A stretch of 64,000 nucleotides of DNA from Bdellovibrionales bacterium (GTDB taxonomy: Bacteria > Bdellovibrionota > Bacteriovoracia > Bacteriovoracales > Bacteriovoracaceae): positions 1 through 64,000 of the forward strand of contig JABGUH010000025.1 of NCBI GenBank assembly GCA_018646675.1. Reading direction: 5' to 3'. The notes under the pieces are model-generated. The model saw only the letters and a program-made list of their open reading frames with translations. It was not told the origin of the DNA and made no database searches. Numbering within the stretch: position 1 is the first letter of the stretch; each line of letters starts with the position of its first letter. The translations under genes were made by a program, and so were the position numbers. Shown in pieces: positions 1 to 9,523 of the stretch.

Positions 1-480
1 CAAACAGGCAGGGCCGTCCCCCATCTTAGATCATGACCAACTAGGTAGATGATATTTATAACTGCAGCTTTTAAACAGTCTTGCCACACTGTTGATGAAT
101 TTTTATCCTGCCTGAAATTGATAAGAGCAGATCGATGACATTAATCAGCACCGCTATCAAATCAGCACCGCTATTAAATCAGCACCGCTATCAAATCAGC
201 GCCGCTATTAAGTCAGCACCGCTATCAAATCAGCGCCGCTATTAAATCAGCACCGTTATCGCTATATTGGATATTGAGCCTCCTGTTTGGGCCCCATTTT
301 ATTATGCCCCATGTAAATAAAAAGCAGATTAGTAGGGTCGCCAAGTAGCTATAATTGGGGTAGGGTCTCAAAAAATTGGAGGTTTTGTTGTTTCGTTCAT
401 TAAGAAATAGAGCATCTTGGCCGATTAGCCTTATATCCGACAAAATTACTAGGAAAAAACAGAGTAAGAGGGATAAGAGT
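1..480. other. Intergenic region without a supported gene
   Basis: No frame on either strand gives a credible protein. Besides the 17-bp repeat the stretch is AT-rich and featureless to me. A minus-strand ATG at 24 could begin a gene leaving the left edge, but it has only eight visible codons and no clear ribosome binding site, so I do not call it. Confidence 0.6.
144..262. repeat. 17-bp direct tandem repeat, about 7 copies
   Basis: Seven head-to-tail copies of a 17-bp unit (atcagcaccgctatcaa) lie in the non-coding region upstream of the first gene. Two sites vary. Position 15 alternates C/T strictly from copy to copy, and position 7 is A or G. This suggests growth by duplication of a 34-bp dimer. 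Each unit holds a short dyad (agc-acc-gct). No reading frame explains it; the minus-strand frame that crosses it has no recognisable protein. Confidence 0.85.
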
Positions 481-1551
<1,071 letters not shown>

Positions 1552-1641
1552 CTGAAAGCTGCTTAGACGTTTAATTACAGCTTATTAGGCAAAAGTTACT
1601 ACTAAAAACAGCAATCCTGTTTTGTCGATATCATATAAGGT

Positions 1642-3552
1642 ATGGACGTTAAGTCTTTACAGATGAATCGATCGATTATTCGATTGATCACATTTTTGGC
1701 ATTTTTCTTAAGCTTCTTGTTGCTGACAACAGGTGGCATCGGTATCTATATGATATCCAAATTCTATCGCAATTTGGATAATATTCACCACCAGGTTATG
1801 TTGCCCTCCATTCGGCTACAAAATATCAACTACCAGCTAGGTGATCTCTACAAAAATATGGCCAAGTTGAAGATGGTTCAAAACAAGGCTGCCTCCATTA
1901 GTAAGTTGGAAAAAGAGCTTAAGAAGAGTCGTCGTACCCGCTTTACCATTGAACAGGATCAGAGGGGAATTGAGCAGCGAGAGGAGTTAGTAAATAATAT
2001 CCACAAAATTATCAAGCGGGTAGACCTGCTGCTGGAGGAGAGTAAGAATGCCAGTAGGGGACTGGCCTACTTTAACAAATTGATATTTTGGCGAAAGTAT
2101 TGGGTGGATTTTCACAGTGTGGTCGAAGGGTATATTCAAAATACCAGCACTACAGATAAAGAACTATTAAGAGTTGAGATCTATATCGATAAGTTGCGTA
2201 GAAGGTTGCAGGAGATTGGAGATATTATTACTGCCAAAGCTGCAGATGATCTGGAGGCATCTGAGTCGTTCGCCAATACCGCCATCTATACTTTGATTAT
2301 TGTGGTTCTAATTGGACTGGTGATCGGTATTGTGATCAGCCTTCGTACCATCTCTAGAGTAAGGCGAGTGCTTGATGAGCTGGAGATTTCCAATCGGGAA
2401 CAACAGCAACTGGCCCAAATTGTAGCAAATGCCAACGATGGAATTATCAGTATTGATATGCATGGTAATATTGAGAGTTGGAACGCTGCTGCTACTAAAA
2501 TACTGCAGTACAGTGCAGATGAAGCGAAAGGGCACCAGATCGCAGCCGTTTTTGGAGCTAATCCTGAACGGGGTTGGGAGGGCTATCGTGATGTTTTAAA
2601 GAAGAAGCCTAAAGCTTCACTACATGATGAGAATTTTTTGTACACCAAAAGCGGTACTAAAATCGAGGCACAGATCTCTCTCTCTTCCCTTGGAGATAGT
2701 TATCGTGGGATGACTGGCTTGGCGATGATGATTCAGGATATTACGGAGCAAAAACAGATCGAGCGCGCCTTAAAGGCTGAGGAGGAGAAGGAGCGCCAAC
2801 GCATAGAGGAGGAGCTAAAAACCGCCAAAACAGTCCAAGAGATGCTTTTTCCCCCCTTAACGGCCAAATTGGATGGGGTTGAGATTGCAGGTCATTTTGA
2901 AAGTGCGACCGACCTTGGAGGTGATTGGTGGTTTTATTCGGAACTTCCTGACCGGGTTCTATTTTGGATTGGTGATGCGACCGGACATGGTGTTCCGGCC
3001 GCTCTTTTGACCTCCGCTGCTCGTGCTTCTGCGGCAATTATTGACAAAATTACTCGTATGTCACCGGCGAAGGCCCTTTCAATTCTTAATGCGGCCATCT
3101 GTGCATCTGCCCGTGGCACCATGTTGATGACTTTTTTTCTGGCCAGTTATGACAAAAAGAGTCGGGAGTTGACCTACTCAAATGCTGGTCACGATCCTCC
3201 GTACCTATTCGATTTTTATGATGAAAAGCTCTCGGTTAAGAAATTGATTCCGCTAAATGAGGTAAATGCACCTCGTCTGGGTCAGGATCGTAATACGGTA
3301 TTCTCAAATCATCGTCTAACCATAGCCAAGGACCAGGCGATAATCTTTTATACAGATGGTCTGACTGAGCTGGAAAATGATCAAGGGAAGCAGTGGGGAG
3401 AGATGAAATTTCTTAAATCAGTGATTAAGGGAGTTAAAAGCACCAAGAGTACAGAAAAGAGCGTTGAGTTTATATTAGACAAAATTAACGATCACAGGAA
3501 TAATTATGAGTTACAGGATGATGTTACATACTTTCTTAGCAAGTTTGAGTAG
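1642..3552 (+). CDS. Membrane PAS-SpoIIE/RsbU-type PP2C serine phosphatase
   Basis: Transmembrane segments near residues 12-37 and 214-236 bracket a helical extracytoplasmic sensor. A PAS domain (about 250-370) and a short coiled coil follow, then a C-terminal SpoIIE/PP2C phosphatase (about 395-636). GGDWW near residue 427 and GDATGHG near 444 supply metal-binding aspartates. Such proteins dephosphorylate a STAS anti-anti-sigma factor in partner switching. The next two genes, 2 and 12 bases downstream, are a HATPase kinase and a STAS-like protein, so this looks like the input phosphatase of one switch. AAGG precedes the ATG. Confidence 0.9.
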   Translation: MDVKSLQMNRSIIRLITFLAFFLSFLLLTTGGIGIYMISKFYRNLDNIHHQVMLPSIRLQNINYQLGDLYKNMAKLKMVQNKAASISKLEKELKKSRRTRFTIEQDQRGIEQREELVNNIHKIIKRVDLLLEESKNASRGLAYFNKLIFWRKYWVDFHSVVEGYIQNTSTTDKELLRVEIYIDKLRRRLQEIGDIITAKAADDLEASESFANTAIYTLIIVVLIGLVIGIVISLRTISRVRRVLDELEISNREQQQLAQIVANANDGIISIDMHGNIESWNAAATKILQYSADEAKGHQIAAVFGANPERGWEGYRDVLKKKPKASLHDENFLYTKSGTKIEAQISLSSLGDSYRGMTGLAMMIQDITEQKQIERALKAEEEKERQRIEEELKTAKTVQEMLFPPLTAKLDGVEIAGHFESATDLGGDWWFYSELPDRVLFWIGDATGHGVPAALLTSAARASAAIIDKITRMSPAKALSILNAAICASARGTMLMTFFLASYDKKSRELTYSNAGHDPPYLFDFYDEKLSVKKLIPLNEVNAPRLGQDRNTVFSNHRLTIAKDQAIIFYTDGLTELENDQGKQWGEMKFLKSVIKGVKSTKSTEKSVEFILDKINDHRNNYELQDDVTYFLSKFE

Positions 3553-3554
3553 TT

Positions 3555-4397
3555 ATGACTAAAGATGAATTGATTACATGTTATAAGTCACTTGGTGGAA
3601 ATGAGAGTGATCTTTTGGAGTTGAGTTCAACCGAGGGAGATAAACCGTTAGCTGCCAGTAAGTTGGCTTACTATCAGGATTTAATTCCTCACAAGCTTTT
3701 AGTGCATGCAATAAATTGTGAAATCGAGAATTTTATTGCATTGGATGCTCCTAATTGTGAGGCAAATCTCCGTTTAACTTTGGATCTTGTTAACCGTGAG
3801 TCTTTTATCAAAGATCCGTTTGTCTGCTTTTTTGAGAGCTTTAATCCTGGGGTCACAATGGATGAGAGCAACTCACTTCACTATACAATAAAATCCTCTG
3901 GCGATAAAAATGATATGCGACTGATGGTAGACCATTTTTTAGATAGTATTCCTAAAGTAAAACGGTTTCGAGATGATATTGCGTTGGTCGCAGATGAGCT
4001 TTTTACTAACGCGGTTTTTAATGCGCCTTTTTCTGATGTGGCGCAGGATCGAACTGGGTTTATTAATCTGAATAAACTGCAACAGGGGGAGCTGAAAGTG
4101 ATGCATACCCCAGGAAATATCCATATCGGCTGCAGTGATCCCCATGGGGGATTGCGTGTCTACAAGTTATTAAATAAATTAAAGAATATCTATGACCGTG
4201 GTGTTGGCAAAACTATGAATATGAATGCCCAGGAGGGCGGCGGCGGTATTGGTCACTGGATGATGTATGAGCGTACAGAGAGTATCTTGTTGGCAGTACA
4301 GAAAGAGATTAAAACGGTAGTAATCTTTACCGTTCCATTAACAAGATGTAAAAGCGAATTTGGGTGGAATAAAAGTATGCACCTGTGTGAATTTTGA
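3555..4397 (+). CDS. HATPase-domain serine kinase/anti-sigma-like regulator (RsbW/SpoIIAB type)
   Basis: Residues about 1-110 match nothing I recognise. Residues about 115-265 form a GHKL ATPase fold with an N-box (DELFTNAVF, near residue 146) and a glycine-rich ATP lid (GGGGIGHWMM, near 229). No phospho-acceptor H-box is visible, which fits the serine-kinase branch rather than a histidine kinase. It starts two bases after the phosphatase stop and precedes a STAS-like gene, so it is probably the switch kinase. A sigma factor target is not visible nearby, so the output could be something other than transcription. Confidence 0.75.
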   Translation: MTKDELITCYKSLGGNESDLLELSSTEGDKPLAASKLAYYQDLIPHKLLVHAINCEIENFIALDAPNCEANLRLTLDLVNRESFIKDPFVCFFESFNPGVTMDESNSLHYTIKSSGDKNDMRLMVDHFLDSIPKVKRFRDDIALVADELFTNAVFNAPFSDVAQDRTGFINLNKLQQGELKVMHTPGNIHIGCSDPHGGLRVYKLLNKLKNIYDRGVGKTMNMNAQEGGGGIGHWMMYERTESILLAVQKEIKTVVIFTVPLTRCKSEFGWNKSMHLCEF

Positions 4398-4409
4398 AGG
4401 AGTTGTATA

Positions 4410-4886
4410 ATGTTAAAAGTTGCTGAAAGTAGAGAGTCAGATCGTTTAGAGCTACTCTTAAGTGGGGCAATCGATGAGGATGCCTCACTTCCCAGTGTCG
4501 ATTTTGCGGGAGCAAAGTCAGTTATTCTGGATTTTTCTGGGGTTGATCATATTAACTCTTGTGGAATTAGAGATTGGGTTGTTTGGATTAAGAAAATTCC
4601 GTCTGAGGTTTCGGTTGAGTTTGTGAAGTGTAAGAGTATGGCGGTGGATCAGATCAATATGATCGAGGGATTTATCAATAAGGATGGTGTGGTCTCTTCT
4701 TTTTTTATTCCATATTTTTGTGAAGAGTGTGATGAGATTACAAATAAACTTGTCTCTCGCGGAACAGACTATAATGGCACAGAGATCACTGTTGAAGAGG
4801 AGCTAAAGTGTGAGCACTGTGGCGAGGATGCTGAGATTGATGTTATTGAGGCAAAATATTTTAAGTTTTTAGCAAATTTTAGCTGA
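4410..4886 (+). CDS. STAS-like switch protein with C-terminal zinc ribbon
   Basis: Residues about 1-100 resemble a STAS antagonist: a strand reading VILDFSGVDHINSCG followed by a helix. The usual D-S-S-G phospho-site is N-S-C-G here, with cysteine in place of the serine normally phosphorylated. A segment SFFIPY follows at 97-102. C104/C107 and C134/C137 form two CxxC knuckles that would bind zinc. The same STAS-like core occurs in the diguanylate cyclase encoded convergently next door. AAGGAG lies seven to eight bases before the ATG. The last eight bases overlap the end of that cyclase gene. Confidence 0.7.
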   Translation: MLKVAESRESDRLELLLSGAIDEDASLPSVDFAGAKSVILDFSGVDHINSCGIRDWVVWIKKIPSEVSVEFVKCKSMAVDQINMIEGFINKDGVVSSFFIPYFCEECDEITNKLVSRGTDYNGTEITVEEELKCEHCGEDAEIDVIEAKYFKFLANFS

Positions 4887-6336
4887 TCGACTCCGGCATA
4901 CCATCTTCCCACTCGGAAGCGGTACAGCAGTTACGTCCCCCCTCCTTAGATTTGTAGAGATTGGAATCAGCCACTTTGATAAAGTGCTTCATATCAAAGG
5001 GGAAGGAGCGGTCATGTTTGGAAAAATCAATCGCCAAACCACCAAAACTGGCCGTGGCCTTAAGAAACTCTCCCTCTTTTTTTACATAGGGGATCTCCAT
5101 ATCCTCGATTGCTTTGCGATACTTCTCCATCGCTGCTCGCAAGCCATCTAGATTGGTTTGCGGTAGAATTAGGACAAACTCCTCACCACCGTAACGAGCA
5201 GGGAGGTCACACTCCCTGGAATTTATCTGTAGAGTTTTTGCCAGAATTTTTAGGGTCATATCTCCCTGCTGATGTCCATAGGTATCATTAAATACCTTGA
5301 ACTTATCAACATCCAAAATTACCACGGATAGATTTTGTTGAAAGCGGATTGCCCGGGAGACTTCTACCGATAGAGCGTCCATAAAAGCGCGGTAATTTGC
5401 CAGCTCTGTCATTTCATCGGTCTTGGCCAGTAAGGTCATCTCATTGGTTTTTGCCGATTGATCTTTGTATTTATGTTGTAGAGTCTGTTCTAAATCCGTG
5501 CTATGCAGGCTGATAATCCAGCAGCGATTAGACTCTATGGAGTCTTTATCCGGCGTAATCGAGATTAAAATTGACCCGCCCTCTCCCTTCTTATTGGTAT
5601 AGGTTACCTCTTCATAGGAGCTAGGTTCATCACGGCCAATCTCACCCCCAGGCATACAGAAGAGATTGAGATTGGAGATCTCGACAAAGTCATTAAAGGA
5701 CTTGCCTTTTTTAGTCATGCGCTTGGTAGAAACACCAGTCAGGTTAACCGCTGCGGCGTTACTGTAGATAATCTCTCTTTGCTGATTAATAACAAAAAAA
5801 CAGTCGTATAGTTGATCAAAAATAGAATATTTTCTTAAAATATACTCTGGTAGAAATGAGAGGTAGCTATTGGGAACGATATTTGGCGTGTATAGATCAC
5901 CACTCTTCTCATCAATTTTGTCAGGAAGATCTGGTAATGCCTCACCTGATCTGTAATCTACGCCCGCTGTGAAAAGCCAATTCTTGATCTTCTCTTCCGA
6001 GCGATTGGTTTGTAGATATGGTACAAAAAAAGAGGCAACAGTACTTCCAACAGGTAGAAATGACGGTATGGTACTCATTTTGGCGGTTAGATATGGTGGC
6101 GAGTTATGAAAGATGATTTTTCTCTCTTTTGCCAGCGTCCCAAATATTTTTACCCATGCCAGCTCTCCGGCGTGGGGCATATTTTCAACTAAGGATAGGT
6201 CAATGTTTACAACTTTTTCAGTATTAAGTTCTGTTACACTGGACTCTAGCTCAAAGGGTTGTAAAAAACTACCCTCTAGCCTAATTGTACATTCCGAGCC
6301 ATCTTCCTTTCTTTCTATTGTCGTTACTTTTAACAC
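4879..6336 (-). CDS. Diguanylate cyclase: STAS-like + PAS + GGDEF
   Basis: The N-terminal 130 residues align without gaps to the STAS-like zinc protein of the neighbouring operon, including SFFVPY at 102-107, but lack its cysteines and phospho-site. A PAS-like domain spans about 170-285. The GGDEF domain (about 320-475) has an intact GGEEF active site, and RECD five residues before it matches the RxxD inhibitory site. It should make c-di-GMP under product inhibition. The start is GTG with AGAGGA eight bases upstream. No membrane segment is seen, so it is probably cytoplasmic. Confidence 0.88.
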   Translation of the reverse strand: MLKVTTIERKEDGSECTIRLEGSFLQPFELESSVTELNTEKVVNIDLSLVENMPHAGELAWVKIFGTLAKERKIIFHNSPPYLTAKMSTIPSFLPVGSTVASFFVPYLQTNRSEEKIKNWLFTAGVDYRSGEALPDLPDKIDEKSGDLYTPNIVPNSYLSFLPEYILRKYSIFDQLYDCFFVINQQREIIYSNAAAVNLTGVSTKRMTKKGKSFNDFVEISNLNLFCMPGGEIGRDEPSSYEEVTYTNKKGEGGSILISITPDKDSIESNRCWIISLHSTDLEQTLQHKYKDQSAKTNEMTLLAKTDEMTELANYRAFMDALSVEVSRAIRFQQNLSVVILDVDKFKVFNDTYGHQQGDMTLKILAKTLQINSRECDLPARYGGEEFVLILPQTNLDGLRAAMEKYRKAIEDMEIPYVKKEGEFLKATASFGGLAIDFSKHDRSFPFDMKHFIKVADSNLYKSKEGGRNCCTASEWEDGMPESIS

Positions 6337-6475
6337 TTTCTAAATCCTCTGCTAGATACTTGGCCAACAATGTTGTTATTTAAGAATAACTAGGCAGTGG
6401 CTATTGTATTAAAGGTAACAGCACAATTCAACCATAACTCTTCATTATAAAAAGTAGACGCAGGGCACGAGGTGG

Positions 6476-8530
6476 TTAAACGTCCAGCATTGGGGCCCGT
6501 TCGCTGATCGATGGAGGGGTGGGAATGTGCTCTTGGGCACTATCTCCACTCTGCTGGTCAGAGTGATTAACAGTTTGTTGCCCGACATATTTCTTGGTTA
6601 GATAGTCAAGGTTCTGGGAACTCAGCTCCAGATTTAGTGATAACTGATCCATAGATTGATCCGCAGCTTCGATTTGCTCGATTATCCTACTGAAAGTGTC
6701 TGTTGTTTCACCATAATTGTAACTGATTTTCTCCTGTACCTGGTCAGCATAATCGACAAAATCGCTCATCTTGGTACGGTAACGTGATAGATACTCATCT
6801 TCATTGCTAAGAGTAACGGTTGAGAAAAACATCTCGATATGGTTAATCGCCATATGGGCCAGTGAAGATACCTTCTCTAAGTATCTAATCTGATCCATCG
6901 CTTCGCTGGTACACTCTTTTGCAGTGGTGATATCATTTGTCTCTAGTGAGATTGAAACTTGATCCAACTGGCCTCTGGTTGTGGTATAGAGCCGATCAAT
7001 CTTTTGCATCAGGTTCTCCATTGTTGCCTTAATTGGCACCAAGGTTCCAACCTCATCCAAGTTATTGGCCAGATCACGACTTAGGGCTTCATTGCCGGTA
7101 AGTAAATTCTGGTATGATTCTTGGAATAGATTTACCTGATCGCTATATTTACTAATTTCTCCTTCCAGCTCTTGGCGAGAGACTGTTTGGATTAGAACAT
7201 TCTCTTTAATCCCAATCAGCAAATTGCTTAGGTCAGTAAAACTTTGTTGTAGCGTTGATACCGACTTATCAATATCAGTAACTTTACGACCTTGCTCCTC
7301 TCTATCTCCGACCAATATTGAGATACGCTCCTCAAGATGTTCAATCTCATTAAGTAGTCCCATTCTTTGGCCAGAAACGGTTTCAAAATATTTGGCAATA
7401 TCCTCATAGATATTTGAGATACCATTGCACTGCATATCCTTACGAAGAATTCCTCTTAGATTACTGGTGAAGTTATTATTATTCATCGCTTCAATTGCTG
7501 TTGCAATCGGCCGTAGCAGTGGTCGAGCTGCTTGCAGATTCTCTTCAACGCTACCGGTAGGGGAGAACATAACCAATGTTCGCTTAACTCCACGTTGATT
7601 CATTGGAGAGACATATAGTTGGTATGGGGAGTAGACCTCACTATCAACTGCTTTCATCTCAATGCGGTAGAAGCCTCGCTGAGTCAATCTAACCTTGCTA
7701 TGGTTGCGGTGAATCCGGGTATACTTTTGAAAATCGTTCCAGCTAATCGCCGGGGCAGTTAGAGTGCGGATATTCCACTCTTTGAGAAAAGAGTTGTTCG
7801 CCCAGCAGATCGTATTGGTTTGATCCAACATAATCGCATGGAATGGAAATACCGGCTGACACGCTTCAATAATGGTTGAAAGTACATGCTCATCTTCAAC
7901 TTCAGTTCCGAGCTGCTTCTCTCTTTCCCACTCTGTTCTAATCTGACTTATCCCTTTGCGATTACGGATCGTCATCACTAGTAGAATTGCGGTTCCAAGA
8001 TTGAATAGTAGCATCAATAAAAAGTTGAGACTGTCACTAGGGAATTTATTAGTTCTCTCCCGGACTGCGATCTCTTCACCTTTAAGGAAAGAGAGAATTG
8101 AGCGAGCAGTTTGATTATAGCTATTAAAAAATTTCCTTCGATCTTTTAGTAGGTGGATATCGGTAGCAGGTGACTTAATCGTTTTGATCAGATGATCAAT
8201 TTCAATAATATGAAATTTTACTTTTGTTATGTCGGGACTAATTCTGCTAATGGTCCCTTTTAAAGAGCTAAGTTCGCCAGAAATTTGTTTGACATTGGAT
8301 TTGATAATTGCATCTTTCAAATCTCCAAGGCTCTCTTTGACGTTGGCACTTTCAACATTAAAGCGTGCTTGTGGATTTTCGTAGTAGGATCCAACATATT
8401 TTTTGATCTTGGAGATATGATGGCCATTGATCATTAGGTTAAACATCATGGAGATCATGGTGACCATCAATAGTATCCATAAAATGCCGTAGTTGTTTAA
8501 ATTTGATTTTTTGGGGGAAGCACTCTTCAT
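6476..8530 (-). CDS. Two-TM sensor protein with PAS-like and long coiled-coil region
   Basis: Two transmembrane helices (about 13-34 and 166-186) enclose a helical periplasmic domain like a four-helix-bundle receptor. A PAS-like domain lies at about 200-330, then a long alpha-helical coiled-coil region to about 660. The architecture resembles a chemoreceptor, but the conserved hairpin tip that binds CheA/CheW is absent. There is also no kinase, GGDEF or phosphatase domain. It may be a scaffold or act through a partner. GAGG precedes the ATG at a good distance. Function unknown. Confidence 0.7.
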   Translation of the reverse strand: MKSASPKKSNLNNYGILWILLMVTMISMMFNLMINGHHISKIKKYVGSYYENPQARFNVESANVKESLGDLKDAIIKSNVKQISGELSSLKGTISRISPDITKVKFHIIEIDHLIKTIKSPATDIHLLKDRRKFFNSYNQTARSILSFLKGEEIAVRERTNKFPSDSLNFLLMLLFNLGTAILLVMTIRNRKGISQIRTEWEREKQLGTEVEDEHVLSTIIEACQPVFPFHAIMLDQTNTICWANNSFLKEWNIRTLTAPAISWNDFQKYTRIHRNHSKVRLTQRGFYRIEMKAVDSEVYSPYQLYVSPMNQRGVKRTLVMFSPTGSVEENLQAARPLLRPIATAIEAMNNNNFTSNLRGILRKDMQCNGISNIYEDIAKYFETVSGQRMGLLNEIEHLEERISILVGDREEQGRKVTDIDKSVSTLQQSFTDLSNLLIGIKENVLIQTVSRQELEGEISKYSDQVNLFQESYQNLLTGNEALSRDLANNLDEVGTLVPIKATMENLMQKIDRLYTTTRGQLDQVSISLETNDITTAKECTSEAMDQIRYLEKVSSLAHMAINHIEMFFSTVTLSNEDEYLSRYRTKMSDFVDYADQVQEKISYNYGETTDTFSRIIEQIEAADQSMDQLSLNLELSSQNLDYLTKKYVGQQTVNHSDQQSGDSAQEHIPTPPSISERAPMLDV

Positions 8531-8794
8531 GATAACCTCATCCTGTGGTTCATTGGGCTCAGTAATAGTATTTACTATATAGAGAGAGAATTCCTAACTC
8601 TCCCCTCCTATATTATGCCTTACGGATAAAAAAAACAAAAGAGGGAAAAGCTTGACGGGAACCATCTCCCACTGCTTTGTCGGGCGAGGAGTTGCTTGGT
8701 AAACTATCATTTTGGTGTGGAATAGAGTATTATCTATTTTCAGGGAGTTGTGTACGGCTAATCCCTACAGTCCTTATGAGCTGGAGATTTTTAA

Positions 8795-9406
8795 ATGCAG
8801 GTTAAATTATATACCATACTGATGTTGTTGGGTTTATCTGGGTGCTCCTATCTCAATCTTCTGTTTGAAACGGATGAGAAACTTGTAATCGACACTAAAC
8901 CAACAAAAGCAAAGGTTTACACTGTTGAGGGAAAGGAGGTCGGTCAGACTCCCTTGATGTTGGGAAAAGCGGAAAGCTCCTCGTTGAGAGATGAGGATTT
9001 TTTCTATCTGGTAGTAAAAAAGCCCGGCCATTTAGATCAATTAATTGTGGTACCGGCCAATGGGATAGATAATTATACTGTTAAGCTCTTTGCATACAAT
9101 CAGGAGCATTTTAGTCGCTGGGTGCTTGACGCTTATGGAGAGAGGACTAACCAGTTAATAAGAGAGTTGCTGAAGATCCAGGGGCTTTTACTGCAAAAAA
9201 AATATCAATCTGCTCAGAAGCGTCTATTGGCATTCCAAGGCAGTTTTCCAGGAGTTGCGGCTTCCTACACCATGTTGGGTAATATTCACTTCATTAATAA
9301 ACAGTACGAAGAGGCTCAAGCTCAGTTTTTAAGGGCAATCTCAATTGACCCCCAGGATCAAACCGCCACTCGCTTTCTAGCAGTAGTTAGAAAGATACTG
9401 GAGTAG
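8795..9406 (+). CDS. PEGA/TPR lipoprotein
   Basis: A signal peptide ends in the lipobox LSGC (C17), so this is a lipoprotein. Residues about 28-100 look like a PEGA-type beta domain (KLVIDTKPTKAKVYTVEGKE then VGQTPLML). TPR-like helices follow at about 125-200, ending in NKQYEEAQAQFLRAISIDPQ. PEGA/TPR proteins often act as envelope scaffolds. It precedes the FliF/FliG-like membrane protein on the same strand by 117 bases, so a joint envelope complex is possible but unproven. Confidence 0.75.
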   Translation: MQVKLYTILMLLGLSGCSYLNLLFETDEKLVIDTKPTKAKVYTVEGKEVGQTPLMLGKAESSSLRDEDFFYLVVKKPGHLDQLIVVPANGIDNYTVKLFAYNQEHFSRWVLDAYGERTNQLIRELLKIQGLLLQKKYQSAQKRLLAFQGSFPGVAASYTMLGNIHFINKQYEEAQAQFLRAISIDPQDQTATRFLAVVRKILE

Positions 9407-9523
9407 TCGGTCACTCTCGAATAGGTAATTTTTTCTGGTTACAGGTAAATAATCATTACTTTTTAAATTTTTAAATCTGCAGTACGAATAGCAGTCTGAG
9501 GACGAGTTGTATTTGGACTAGGA

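Noticed and set aside
6476-8530. Chemoreceptor (MCP)
   Set aside because: Architecture is similar, but the conserved signalling tip and methylation-helix patterns are absent.
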